Positions 24,479-34,048 of a stretch of 64,000 nt of DNA are shown one piece after another; position 1 is the first letter of the stretch; each line of letters begins with the position of its first letter. A program made the translations under genes and the position numbers. The notes beneath the pieces are model-generated. The model had not been told where the DNA came from, searched no databases, and worked only from the letters and a program-made list of their open reading frames with translations. This stretch comes from an uncultured Bacteroidales bacterium. GTDB lineage: Bacteria > Bacteroidota > Bacteroidia > Bacteroidales > Paludibacteraceae. Where the stretch lies: positions 53,031 to 117,030 of the forward strand of contig ONMU01000006.1 in the NCBI GenBank assembly GCA_900319035.1, written 5' to 3'.

Positions 24479-25386
24479 ATATGAATCAATTTGTATCTGT
24501 TCGAGTAATTACCTACAATTCCTCAAAAACGGTAATAGAGACTTTGGATAGTATCTATAATCAAACCTATCCAAATATAGAGTTGATAATCAGCGATGAT
24601 TGTTCAAAAGATGATACGGTAGCAATATGTAGAGAATGGGTCAATCAGCACAAAGAACGATTTGCAAGAACAGAAATACTCACAGTGCCTCAGAATACAG
24701 GAGTGAGTGCGAATATCAATCGTTCAGAGAAAGCATGCCAAGGCGTGTGGATAAAAGGAATTGCCGGAGATGATATCCTATTACCTAACTGTGTTCAGGA
24801 ATGCATGGACTATGTGGCAGAACATCCTGATACGATATATCTATTTGGTCGACAGGAAGCGTTTGGTGCTTCACAAGAGCGATGTGATGAAGTAAATGGG
24901 TATTTTGATTATTCGTTTTTCACTATGACACCGGAGAAGCAGTTGCATCAACTGATATTTAAGGGCAATTGCGTTCCCGCAACAGCTGTATTTTATCACC
25001 GATTGAAGGCGCAAAAGACAGGAGTAAAGAATGATGAACGCATACCATTGCTGGAAGATTGGCCCAAATGGATCAATCTATTGCGAGCAGGAGTGAAATT
25101 TCATTTTATAGACAAGGTGTTGGTAAAATATAGAGTTGGTGGAATATCTACTACACGGAAATTGGAGCGACCGGAAGTTTATCGGTCAGAACGATTGTTT
25201 TATTTTCTATATCTACTACCGGAACGATATAAGGCAGATCCGGAGAGAACGGTCAAGGAGATTGTGGAGAGTGAATGTGATATATACAATTTCTATTATT
25301 CACAATCACATTCCAAGGCTCTTAAAATAGGGAAAGCAATTTTAAAACCAATAATGTGGATTAAAAAGATGATAAGTAAGAGGTAA
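24472..25386 (+). CDS. Family 2 glycosyltransferase
   Basis: A 304-aa GT-A enzyme. VSVRVITYNSSKTVIETLDS and NIELIISDDCSKDDT form the nucleotide-binding start. The divalent metal site is IAGDDIL (GDD in place of DXD). The start may be 24472 or 24481 (second Met). It ends with a basic C-terminal helix that may contact the membrane. It adds one sugar to the growing repeat unit; the specificity is unknown. Confidence 0.85.
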   Translation: MLNMNQFVSVRVITYNSSKTVIETLDSIYNQTYPNIELIISDDCSKDDTVAICREWVNQHKERFARTEILTVPQNTGVSANINRSEKACQGVWIKGIAGDDILLPNCVQECMDYVAEHPDTIYLFGRQEAFGASQERCDEVNGYFDYSFFTMTPEKQLHQLIFKGNCVPATAVFYHRLKAQKTGVKNDERIPLLEDWPKWINLLRAGVKFHFIDKVLVKYRVGGISTTRKLERPEVYRSERLFYFLYLLPERYKADPERTVKEIVESECDIYNFYYSQSHSKALKIGKAILKPIMWIKKMISKR

Positions 25387-25466
25387 GAATGAAAGAGATA
25401 GTAACTTTAAACTTAGTTTAGATTTCTGCGACATTTAGAACTACGTTATAGGCAGAAGATAGAAGA

Positions 25467-27035
25467 ATGGTAAATCAAAACATATATAATCAAGGTCAGC
25501 CGATTGGGCCGATGATACCGCCACCTCCGCCACCGATGCAAATGAGTAGAAGGGTTCGATGGGGGAAGCGGTTAATGGAAGGAAAAGCTATCTGGTTCAA
25601 ATCTTTGCCGGATTGGTTTGCTACTTATGCTGTAGCTACATATGCTATTGCATTAATCGGGGTTAACATAGTTTATTCCAGTTATGCAATAGAGTGGTAT
25701 TTTGGGCTATTCGGAATTGTATGGGTAGTAGGTTTCTTCTTCTTGAGTGTGAAGTTCTCGCGTGATTGGTCGGAGTCACGAGTTAAAAAATCAAAGGCTT
25801 TCGAAAAGAAAGTGTTTGGAATAGGATTGATATTGCGATTGGTATATGCCGTGTTTATATATAACTTCTATATAAACATGACCGGAAAGCCATACGAGTT
25901 TGCGGCTGCTGATTCTATTGGATATGTAGAAACCGCACAATGGATTGCCGGTGAATGGGGACGAGATAATTTTTGGGGAACTATTTTGTTATTGGCAGAA
26001 TCCTCTTTTAGCGACATGGGGTATCCATTGTTTATATTGCTACCTGTTCGGATATTTGATGGAGATTTTGCGCTATTGGTGATACGTCTCATTCAGGCAT
26101 TCTTCGGCGCGCATATATCTGTTTTAATCTATCGACTTGCTTCACGCACAATGGGAGAAACTATAGCCAGATTGGCAGCTATCTTTTGTATGCTCCATCC
26201 GGTATTGATTTGCTATGTGGGTGTGACCTTGAAAGAAGTATTCATGACATGGCTACTTGTGCTATTTGTGGATCTGGCAGATAAAATGTTGGTCGGTAAA
26301 CGCTATTCTTTTAGTACTATAGCACCGATGGTGTTGGTGGGATTTGTGCTATTTATGTTCCGCACGGTATTAGGAATGGTTGCATTTATGTCTGTGTTCT
26401 TCGCTTTGGCGATGATAGATACCAAGTTTGTAGGATGGGGAAAGAAAATAGTATTGGGTGTTGTTATGACAGGAGCGGTTTTGTTAGTTGCATCCGAAAA
26501 TATTATGCGGGAAATTGATAAGATACGAAATACGGATATTCGGCAAGAGCAGGAGAATACGATGAAGAATCGATATGGGTCAGGAAAGGGTGGTAAGTTG
26601 AGTGGAAATAGTTTTGCCAATTATGCCGGAGCGGCTGTGTTTGCACCGATGATCTTTACTATTCCGTTCCCAACGATGGTGGATATCGGATTCCAAGAAG
26701 ATATGCGACTAATACAAGGCGGAAACTGGATGCGCAATGTGATGTCCGGATTTGTGATATTGGCGATGTTTATGCTATTACTGACAGGAGATTGGCGGAG
26801 ATATACTTTGCCGTTGGCGGCACTTTTAGGATATCTTGTGGTGCTAGTGTTCTCATCCTTTGCGCACTCGCTACGATTCCATATACCTGTGATGCCATTC
26901 GAGATGATGTTTGCGGCATATGCCATTGTGAATATGCGTAAGAAGCATCGGACCTGGTATTTGATTTGGTGCTTGTTAATGATAGTAACGTGTTTCGGAT
27001 GGAACTGGATGAAACTTAAAGGACGTGGACTATAA
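25467..27035 (+). CDS. Polytopic membrane protein, polymerase- or GT39-like
   Basis: A 522-aa protein. A Pro-rich cytoplasmic start (MIPPPPPPMQM) is followed by about 10-12 membrane helices. Loop residues after helix 3 (AADSIGYVETAQWIAGEWGR) resemble the acidic first loop of GT39/ArnT-like lipid-sugar transferases. A large loop near residues 355-400 lies between later helices. It could be the repeat-unit polymerase or a lipid-linked sugar transferase. No other polymerase candidate is present, which makes a Wzy-like role possible. Confidence 0.6.
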   Translation: MVNQNIYNQGQPIGPMIPPPPPPMQMSRRVRWGKRLMEGKAIWFKSLPDWFATYAVATYAIALIGVNIVYSSYAIEWYFGLFGIVWVVGFFFLSVKFSRDWSESRVKKSKAFEKKVFGIGLILRLVYAVFIYNFYINMTGKPYEFAAADSIGYVETAQWIAGEWGRDNFWGTILLLAESSFSDMGYPLFILLPVRIFDGDFALLVIRLIQAFFGAHISVLIYRLASRTMGETIARLAAIFCMLHPVLICYVGVTLKEVFMTWLLVLFVDLADKMLVGKRYSFSTIAPMVLVGFVLFMFRTVLGMVAFMSVFFALAMIDTKFVGWGKKIVLGVVMTGAVLLVASENIMREIDKIRNTDIRQEQENTMKNRYGSGKGGKLSGNSFANYAGAAVFAPMIFTIPFPTMVDIGFQEDMRLIQGGNWMRNVMSGFVILAMFMLLLTGDWRRYTLPLAALLGYLVVLVFSSFAHSLRFHIPVMPFEMMFAAYAIVNMRKKHRTWYLIWCLLMIVTCFGWNWMKLKGRGL

Positions 27036-27064
27036 TAGGTAAGAGTTAAAGGGTAATAGGTAAA

Positions 27065-28003
27065 ATGAATATTATTAAGAAAATAGGGCGATTATCGGAT
27101 GTCCGTTGGACATTGGGATTCGTACGCGGAGGAATGCAAACCGTAATGGAAGGCGACCATTTGGATGTAGATTGGGTTAAGATGTCGAAAGATAGGTGGT
27201 ATGCTGATCCATTTGTGTTGGACGTAACGGATGATGAGATATTGCTCCTTGCAGAGGATTTCGGTTATGATATACGTAAGGGTGTGATATCGTTGCTGCA
27301 TATTAAAAGGAAGTCAATGGAAATAGTATCACGCAAAGTTTTGTTGGAACTTCCAACGCACCTCTCATTCCCTGCTATATGGCGAAAGAATGGGCATATA
27401 TATGTGTATCCGGAGAACGCTAACAGTGGGCGACTAGATATGTATGAGTATGATGCAGTGAAAGAGGAATTGACTTTCGTAAAGACGATATGCGATGATG
27501 TGGTTTGGGATTCGTATATCACAGAAGCCTTTGGAGAAACGCTTATGTTTACGGCTGCGCATAATGACTGGCATTTGGATATATATAGTTATGATCCCAA
27601 GAAAGAACGATTTGTTGCCTATGAACTTATAGATTCGCAGAAACCCAATTCACGACTCGGTGGAGCAGTATTTGTATATGATGGTCAGGTTTATTATCCG
27701 GCACAGGAGAATAGCAAGACATATGGAGGGGCGATTGATATTAAAAGGATAGATGATAGATTAAAGATGATAGATGAATCTCATTTAGATGCTGCGCATT
27801 TAGACGCTTTGCGCTTAGAACAACGTTTTAGCGTAGAGACAGTGAAGCATATTGAGTCGCCACATCCGAAGATGAAGTTAGGTATGCACACGATGAATGA
27901 GTATAAGGGAGTGGTAGTGATAGATGTGAAAGGGTATCGGTATGGGAAATTAGGGGCAATGATTAGTAAACTTATTAGAAAGTTAAAAAAATATAATAGG
28001 TAA
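27065..28003 (+). CDS. Beta-propeller glycosyl-transfer associated protein
   Basis: A 312-aa protein with the pattern RWYADPFVLDV, ILLLAEDFG, HLSFPAIWRKNGHIYVYPEN, then VWDSYITEAFGE and GGAVFVYDGQVYYPAQEN. This is the five-bladed domain seen with glucosamine inositolphosphorylceramide transferase-like proteins and at the C-terminus of some formyltransferases. A block of in-frame short repeats (SHLDAAHLDALRLEQ, bases 27777-27815) interrupts the last blade. It probably acts on or recognises the glycan; the chemistry is uncertain. Confidence 0.6.
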   Translation: MNIIKKIGRLSDVRWTLGFVRGGMQTVMEGDHLDVDWVKMSKDRWYADPFVLDVTDDEILLLAEDFGYDIRKGVISLLHIKRKSMEIVSRKVLLELPTHLSFPAIWRKNGHIYVYPENANSGRLDMYEYDAVKEELTFVKTICDDVVWDSYITEAFGETLMFTAAHNDWHLDIYSYDPKKERFVAYELIDSQKPNSRLGGAVFVYDGQVYYPAQENSKTYGGAIDIKRIDDRLKMIDESHLDAAHLDALRLEQRFSVETVKHIESPHPKMKLGMHTMNEYKGVVVIDVKGYRYGKLGAMISKLIRKLKKYNR

Positions 28004-28006
28004 AAG

Positions 28007-29452
28007 ATGCTATTTAATTCGATAGAATACATAGTATTTCTTCTGATAGTATTTACGATTTATTGGTTACTTCGGAAGAAAGTAAAGTGGCAGAATGGTT
28101 TCCTGCTACTGGCAAGTTATGTATTCTATGCGTGGTGGGATTGGAGGTTTCTTCTTCTGTTATTCGGATTAAGCGCTGCCGCATATGGTTGCGGCAAGCT
28201 TATCGAAAGAAGCAGGAATTTGACATTTGACATTGGACATTTGACATTTGGTGCTAAGTTCTGGATGGTGGCCAATGTTGTGTTAGATCTAGGAGTATTA
28301 GCAGCGTTCAAGTATTATAATTTCTTCGTCGGGAGTTTTGCAGACTTATTTGGTTTGCAGAATAGCATTCACTCGCTGAAGATAGTGCTACCCTTGGGCA
28401 TATCCTTCTTTACGTTCCAAGCGATAGCGTATGTGGCGGACGTCTATAATCGGAAGGTCGAACCAACGAACCTCGTGGATTGTCTGCTCTATATCGGTTT
28501 CTTTCCAAAGTTGTTAGCCGGACCTATAGAGCGACCCACCAACCTCATTCCGCAGATGCAAAAGCCACGTGCATTTGAGTATGATTTGGCAGTAGATGGT
28601 TGTCGGCAGATGCTTTGGGGATTATTCAAGAAGGTAGTCATTGCCGACAATGCTGCGCTGTATGTCAATCAGGTATATGGCGATTATGCCAATCAGTCGG
28701 GTAGTACGCTATTGTTAGCTGCGATACTATATACGATACAGATCTATGGTGACTTCTCCGGCTATAGCGATATGGCGATAGGAACGGCTAAGTTGTTTGG
28801 GTTACGATTTAGGGATAACTTCCTATTCCCTTACTTTAGCCGGAATATGAATGAGTTCTGGAGACGTTGGCATATTAGTCTCAATACATGGTTTGTTGAC
28901 TACGTCTATATTCCTCTTGGAGGTAGTCGCAACGGCAAATGGCATACCATCCGCAATATCATGATCGTATTCTTATTGTCGGGATTGTGGCATGGAGCCG
29001 ATTGGTCGTTTGTGGCATGGGGCGCATACCATGGATTGCTGTTGGTGCTGCTGATAGTGCTCAATCGGAATACGAAGTATGAGCATGTGGTGGCATACGA
29101 CAAATGGCATCCGAATTTGAAGGAGTTTGGACAGATGCTCCTGGTGTTTGCCTTAGCTACATTCGGATGGATGATGTTCCGAGCAGATAACATGACGCAG
29201 TTTATCGATTATACGGCACGGATGTGTAGTACGGATTTGTTGAGTATGCCGATGATGATGGTTGGATTGAAACGTACTTTGCTATTTGTTGCGTTGTTAT
29301 TTAGCATAGAATGGCTTAACCGGACGGAAGAACATGCTTTCCGTTTGAGTAGATTACCATTATGGGCGCGTATAATTGCAACGTATGGCTTGATTCTTAT
29401 TATATTAGAATTTGCCGGCAATAGTCAGTCATTTATTTATTTCCAGTTTTGA
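28007..29452 (+). CDS. MBOAT-family O-acyltransferase
   Basis: A 481-aa membrane-bound O-acyltransferase with about 10 helices. The signature FFPKLLAGPIERPTNLIPQM, the RNMNEFWRRWHISLNTWFVD block and the catalytic His in FLLSGLWHGADWSF are all present. It works like AlgI/DltB, moving an acyl group across the membrane to the glycan. It overlaps the downstream SGNH-like gene by 4 bases, which is its usual partner type. An in-frame microrepeat (NLTFDIGHLTFG, about 28217-28250) sits in the N-terminal loop. Confidence 0.88.
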   Translation: MLFNSIEYIVFLLIVFTIYWLLRKKVKWQNGFLLLASYVFYAWWDWRFLLLLFGLSAAAYGCGKLIERSRNLTFDIGHLTFGAKFWMVANVVLDLGVLAAFKYYNFFVGSFADLFGLQNSIHSLKIVLPLGISFFTFQAIAYVADVYNRKVEPTNLVDCLLYIGFFPKLLAGPIERPTNLIPQMQKPRAFEYDLAVDGCRQMLWGLFKKVVIADNAALYVNQVYGDYANQSGSTLLLAAILYTIQIYGDFSGYSDMAIGTAKLFGLRFRDNFLFPYFSRNMNEFWRRWHISLNTWFVDYVYIPLGGSRNGKWHTIRNIMIVFLLSGLWHGADWSFVAWGAYHGLLLVLLIVLNRNTKYEHVVAYDKWHPNLKEFGQMLLVFALATFGWMMFRADNMTQFIDYTARMCSTDLLSMPMMMVGLKRTLLFVALLFSIEWLNRTEEHAFRLSRLPLWARIIATYGLILIILEFAGNSQSFIYFQF

Positions 29453-30438
29453 TGAAGAAATTTGTAATCACCATATTGCTATATGTTACGATACCGCTGA
29501 TATTGTTAGCGGGGGTATACGTGTGGACGGATCCATTCCGGTGTCTTTATGATTTTAATATCAAAGATGTAGATGATACAAATCGTGAATATCTTTCGAC
29601 GGAACTATTCCTGCAAAATGAACCGGTATATCATTATAATTCCTTTATCTTTGGTAGTTCGCGCGGGGGAGGATTGAATACATATCAGTGGAAACAATAT
29701 CTTCCATCCGGTGCACAACCATTCTTGTTCCAAGCATGGAGTGAAAGTTTGACAGGAATAGAATTAAAACTTAATTATTTGAACGAGCATCATATTCCGA
29801 TAGATAATGCATTGATATTATTAGACATACCAGGCACGTATGCAAAAGAACAATTGCCGCACGCGGCATTATCAATAAAGCATTATCTATTTACCGGACA
29901 GTCCAAGTATGTGTATAATGCAATACAATTCTTTAATTATATTCAAAAGCCATCGTTATGGATAAAAAGTATAAGGAATTGCGCGCGCGGCGTGCGTGTC
30001 ATGTGTGCGTCCGATACAATAACGAATGACTGGGAAAGGACGAACAAGGATAATTTTTATGAACTTCCATTACAAGACAGTCTAAAACAATGTACAGATA
30101 TGACTCGTCGAACATTCTTTACCAAATGGGAGCGAAGTATAGAGGAAGTTTCGGAACCGCTGATTAATGATTGCTTTGAGGATCAGTTGCGTCATATGCG
30201 AGCTATTTTGGAGGCAAATCATACGGATTACCATGTAATCATCACTCCCGCCCCATGTTATACAAATCCTGCTATCAATCCAAAGGATCTATTGATATTG
30301 CAAGCGGTTTTTGGAGTAAAGCGCGTGCATAATTATAGCGGAAGGAATGAAATGACGGAAGATTATAATAACTTCTCCGACCCTGAGCACTTTGGCTTGC
30401 GTGTTGGATATTTGATAGTAGAGGATATATATAAATGA
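29449..30438 (+). CDS. SGNH-like partner of the MBOAT
   Basis: A 329-aa protein with an N-terminal membrane anchor (FVITILLYVTIPLILLAGVY) and a periplasmic domain. The block NSFIFGSSRGGGLNTY has the Gly-Ser-Ser loop of SGNH/DltD/AlgX-type O-acyltransferases; a possible His-containing block III is SDPEHFGLRVGY. Such proteins pick up the acyl group delivered by MBOAT proteins and place it on the polysaccharide. Overlap with the MBOAT gene supports this. Confidence 0.65.
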   Translation: MMKKFVITILLYVTIPLILLAGVYVWTDPFRCLYDFNIKDVDDTNREYLSTELFLQNEPVYHYNSFIFGSSRGGGLNTYQWKQYLPSGAQPFLFQAWSESLTGIELKLNYLNEHHIPIDNALILLDIPGTYAKEQLPHAALSIKHYLFTGQSKYVYNAIQFFNYIQKPSLWIKSIRNCARGVRVMCASDTITNDWERTNKDNFYELPLQDSLKQCTDMTRRTFFTKWERSIEEVSEPLINDCFEDQLRHMRAILEANHTDYHVIITPAPCYTNPAINPKDLLILQAVFGVKRVHNYSGRNEMTEDYNNFSDPEHFGLRVGYLIVEDIYK

Positions 30439-31541
30439 AAAAGATACTTTTCATATCGAATTATAAGAAGGGCGTTGGGGGTATCAATGCGCAAGTTGAT
30501 TTGCTGTGCAATGCGATAGAAGCGGAGCATTTAGACGCTACGCATTTAGACTCGTCGAGTTTAGATGCTGCACATTTAGAAAAACCGTATCAAGCGGATA
30601 TATTCTCGACGAAAGGAAATCCCATCAAGAGGATATGGTTGTTCTTTAAGTTGTTGTTTGTGGTGCGAAGATATGACGTGCTGCATATACACGGATGTTC
30701 GGATTGGGGGATGCTGCCGGTGGTATATGGCGTGATAGCAGGGAAGATATGGAGGAAGCGAATCATCGTAACCTATCATGGTGGCGGAGCAGGTGATTAT
30801 TTTGAGAGACATGGAGTTTTTGCGAGCAGATGGTTGCGACGGGCAGACAAAGTCATCGTGCTTAGTGGCTACCTAAAAAAAGTGTTTGATAAATATGAAA
30901 TACCATGTCTCGTGATACCGAATATAGTGCCGTTGCGAGAAGATGTGTATCAGCCGAAGAAAGCTATTACTCCAAAGATGATAAGTGTGCGGCACTTGAC
31001 GGATTTGTATCGGATAGATCTAATCATACGCGCGTTTGCAAAGGTAGTGGAGAAATATCCGGAGGCAACGCTGGATATATTGGGGCAGGGAGATAAGCGA
31101 GAAGAACTAGAACGGTTAGTGGTTAGTGGATTAGGGGTTAGTGGACTCTCTGAACGAGTACACTTCATCGGTCAGGTGCCGAATGAGAAGATGTATGATT
31201 ATCTAAAAGCGAATGATATCATGCTATCGGCACCGAAGATTGATAATATGCCGGTGTCGCTGATGGAGGCTATGAATGCAGGGGTGCTGGTGATTTCGAG
31301 CAATGTGGGAGGAGTGCCGTATATGATAGAACACAAAAAGACAGGGCTGCTTTTTGATACAGACTCTCCGAGTTTAGATTCTGTGAATTTAGACGCAGAG
31401 CGTTTAGCGGGAAAGATAATTTGGGCATTGGAACATCAGAAAGAGACTGTGGCGATGATAGAAGTAGCACATGAGGAAGCGAAAAAATATAGTTGGAATA
31501 ATATACGAAAACAATTATTACCAGTGTATGAGTTTATATAG
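30435..31541 (+). CDS. Family 4 glycosyltransferase
   Basis: A 368-aa GT-B enzyme. GVGGINAQVDLL opens the N-domain, and the C-domain has VRHLTDLYRIDLIIRAFAKV and the acidic EX7E region with PVSLMEAMNAGVLVISSNVG. Three short in-frame insertions of HLDA- or VSG-type repeats (bases 30525-30590, 31115-31150, 31365-31410) lie in surface loops. They add sequence not expected in the family. It overlaps both neighbours by 4-14 bases. Confidence 0.85.
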   Translation: MKKILFISNYKKGVGGINAQVDLLCNAIEAEHLDATHLDSSSLDAAHLEKPYQADIFSTKGNPIKRIWLFFKLLFVVRRYDVLHIHGCSDWGMLPVVYGVIAGKIWRKRIIVTYHGGGAGDYFERHGVFASRWLRRADKVIVLSGYLKKVFDKYEIPCLVIPNIVPLREDVYQPKKAITPKMISVRHLTDLYRIDLIIRAFAKVVEKYPEATLDILGQGDKREELERLVVSGLGVSGLSERVHFIGQVPNEKMYDYLKANDIMLSAPKIDNMPVSLMEAMNAGVLVISSNVGGVPYMIEHKKTGLLFDTDSPSLDSVNLDAERLAGKIIWALEHQKETVAMIEVAHEEAKKYSWNNIRKQLLPVYEFI

Positions 31542-32943
31542 TACAATAGACAAAAAGATTTTGATGCCGGTGGCAGATATGTTGACGCATCGGGGTATCT
31601 GTAAGGAATGGCGGTTGATGGATCGGTTGGATAGAGCCACCGAGGAACAGCTGCGGAAGATTCAGAATGAACGGTTGCAAGCGCTGATGCAGCATTGTTA
31701 TGCAAACGTGCCGTACTATACGCAGGTGTTTGATGAGCGTGGACTGAAGCCGGAAGATATCAAGTGCCGCGAGGATTTGCAAAAGTTACCCATACTGACG
31801 AAGCAGATGGTGCGAGATCATTATGATGAGTTGGTCAGTAAAGATGCAGCGAAACGGCATTACCAGAAGGGTAGTACAGGTGGCAGTACCGGTACACCGC
31901 TGAAATTCATGAAAGATACACCGACATGGAATATGGCATGGGCTTCGTCATTTCGTGCTTGGGAATGGTATGGTTTTCATGTGGGAGAGCGGCTGATGAC
32001 ATTGGGTGGAAACTCATTGGTGACGAAGAAGAAACGGTTGACGCCTAAAGATATCTTTGACCTATACATCATGCGGAATATGAAGCGGAGTAGTGCTGAG
32101 GTGGATGATGTAGCGATGCAGGCACATTACGAGGCATATATGAAATATAAGCCGAAAGCAATGCGGGGATATGCTTCATCGCTGGTGATCTTGGCACGAT
32201 ATATAAAGAAGATGGGTTTGCCGGTGGTGCCTATGACGTGTATTCTGACAACAGGAGAGATCCTGATGCCGGAATACCGAAAGACGCTGCAAGAGGTGTT
32301 TAAGTGCCCGGTGTATGATGAGTACGGAGCCGGAGATGGAGGAGTGGATGCGCATGAGTGCTTGCTACAAGACGGATTGCATATATCGGAAGAGCGATGC
32401 GTGCTTGAGATAACGGATAAGGAAGGAAACGTGTTGCCCGATGGCGAGATTGGGCATGTGACGACGACGGATCTGGGCAATTATGTGTTCCCGTTTGTTC
32501 GGTATCAGGTAGGCGATATGGCATATATACGTCCGGAGAAATGCAGTTGCGGCAGACAATCGAGAGTATTAGGGCAAGTGATTGGACGTGCAGGTAAGTT
32601 GCTTTATAATAAACAAGGTGTACCTATTTCTCCGACGATGCTTCCTATTATGCTTTATCGCGATAATGACTATCATAATGAAGCCAATTGCGTGATATAC
32701 AATAAGATTGATCAGTTCCAGATTCGACAGGATAAGAATGGAGATATACGTATATTACTGAAGTTGAAAGACCCGAATGAGGATCATCAACAGTTCGAAT
32801 ATTGTGTTACAAACTTTGAGAAGCATTTTGTCGGCTCTAAAGTATCATTAGAGTTTGTGGATTCTATACCTCCTATGCCGAGTGGTAAAGAGGACTATTG
32901 TGTTAGTGAATATGAATATAAAAAAATAAACGTAAATGAATAG
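31528..32943 (+). CDS. CapK/PaaK-like AMP-ligase family protein
   Basis: A 471-aa phenylacetate-CoA ligase-like protein (capsule CapK type). YQKGSTGGSTGTPLKF is the P-loop, YDEYGAGDGGV the central motif, and VTTDLGNYVFPFVRYQVGDM the ATP-ribose Asp region. The start MSLYSTIDKK (31528) is chosen over an upstream Met at 31471 because it aligns with CapK proteins and overlaps the GT4 stop by only 14 bases. CapK proteins are common in polysaccharide loci; they probably activate an acid or amino acid that is attached to the glycan. Confidence 0.8.
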   Translation: MSLYSTIDKKILMPVADMLTHRGICKEWRLMDRLDRATEEQLRKIQNERLQALMQHCYANVPYYTQVFDERGLKPEDIKCREDLQKLPILTKQMVRDHYDELVSKDAAKRHYQKGSTGGSTGTPLKFMKDTPTWNMAWASSFRAWEWYGFHVGERLMTLGGNSLVTKKKRLTPKDIFDLYIMRNMKRSSAEVDDVAMQAHYEAYMKYKPKAMRGYASSLVILARYIKKMGLPVVPMTCILTTGEILMPEYRKTLQEVFKCPVYDEYGAGDGGVDAHECLLQDGLHISEERCVLEITDKEGNVLPDGEIGHVTTTDLGNYVFPFVRYQVGDMAYIRPEKCSCGRQSRVLGQVIGRAGKLLYNKQGVPISPTMLPIMLYRDNDYHNEANCVIYNKIDQFQIRQDKNGDIRILLKLKDPNEDHQQFEYCVTNFEKHFVGSKVSLEFVDSIPPMPSGKEDYCVSEYEYKKINVNE

Positions 32944-34048
32944 CAAATATTATAAGTCAATTGTTGTATTGAGGAAGATTGCAATGATGCAAAGACGTTT
33001 TGTCTTGCCATTTAAACTGGTTCGTTCCAGATTTTACAAGCAACCATCCTATTTTCCTGAGATGAATCGGAAGTCTAAGATTAGTATATTTATGGAGCTT
33101 TTATTCCATATTTTCCGCTATGGTGCAATAGAGTGGCATTATTTCTCTTATGGATTCGATATTAAAAGTTTTCGCAAACAGAATGAGTATATGGATGATG
33201 CAGATTTTATGTGGCAGAATAATATGCTAAATATGATACAGACCGATTGGGATTATACTTGTTTGCTAAGAGACAAAAGTCTTTTTGCACAAATCTTGAC
33301 CCTATGGGGATATCAAACCCCTCATGTTTTAGCACAAATCAACAACAAAGAGGATGCTGATATATTTATGAATAGCATTCGTGGGGGGGGGTATTTTTGC
33401 AAGACACTAAATGGTGAATGTGGCAAAGGTGCATTTAAGATAGAATGTGATGAGAAACATTGGCGCGTAGACGATAAAGAATATCCCATATCCGAGGCAA
33501 AAGAGATCATTAAAAAGAGACTATTAGAGGATAAATATATTATACAAAATATAGTAGAGCAATTGCCTGAGATTAATTCAATTTATCCGCATGCATTAAA
33601 CACATTAAGAATAACAACTTATTATGACAAGACGAAACAATCTGCTATGCCATTTGCCGGTTTTTACCGCATAGGGGCAAATGGAGGCGTTGCGGATAAT
33701 TGGGCAGCAGGTGGAATTTTAATTGGATTGGATATAAAGACTGGTAAGTTGAAGAAATATGGCTATTTCAAGCATGGATATGGGACAAAGGTGATTGCTC
33801 ATCCGGATTCGGGATTTGTGTTTGAAAATTATCAATTACCATACTATGAACAAGCAATGAAACAGGCATTGGAGTTGCATGAAAAATTAAAAGGAATACC
33901 GGTTATTGGATGGGATATTGCACTTACCTCTAATGGACCGATGTTTATAGAGGGAAATGATAATGTTGAGATGGGACCATTACAGTTATCGGAAGACCGG
34001 GGATTGAAGAAAGAATATCTTGAAATAAAGCATAAATGTTTGGGCTAA
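32936..34048 (+). CDS. ATP-grasp polysaccharide-associated protein
   Basis: A 370-aa protein of the sugar-transfer associated ATP-grasp family. RGGGYFCKTLNGECGKGAFK is the Gly-rich ATP loop; LPEINSIYPHALNTLRI and GWDIALTSNGPMFIEGNDN give the metal-binding residues. It could ligate an amino acid from the adjacent CapK-like protein to the sugar. A run of nine G (33383-33391) encodes the loop glycines and is another possible slippage site. It overlaps both neighbours by 8-13 bases. Confidence 0.75.
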   Translation: MNSKYYKSIVVLRKIAMMQRRFVLPFKLVRSRFYKQPSYFPEMNRKSKISIFMELLFHIFRYGAIEWHYFSYGFDIKSFRKQNEYMDDADFMWQNNMLNMIQTDWDYTCLLRDKSLFAQILTLWGYQTPHVLAQINNKEDADIFMNSIRGGGYFCKTLNGECGKGAFKIECDEKHWRVDDKEYPISEAKEIIKKRLLEDKYIIQNIVEQLPEINSIYPHALNTLRITTYYDKTKQSAMPFAGFYRIGANGGVADNWAAGGILIGLDIKTGKLKKYGYFKHGYGTKVIAHPDSGFVFENYQLPYYEQAMKQALELHEKLKGIPVIGWDIALTSNGPMFIEGNDNVEMGPLQLSEDRGLKKEYLEIKHKCLG

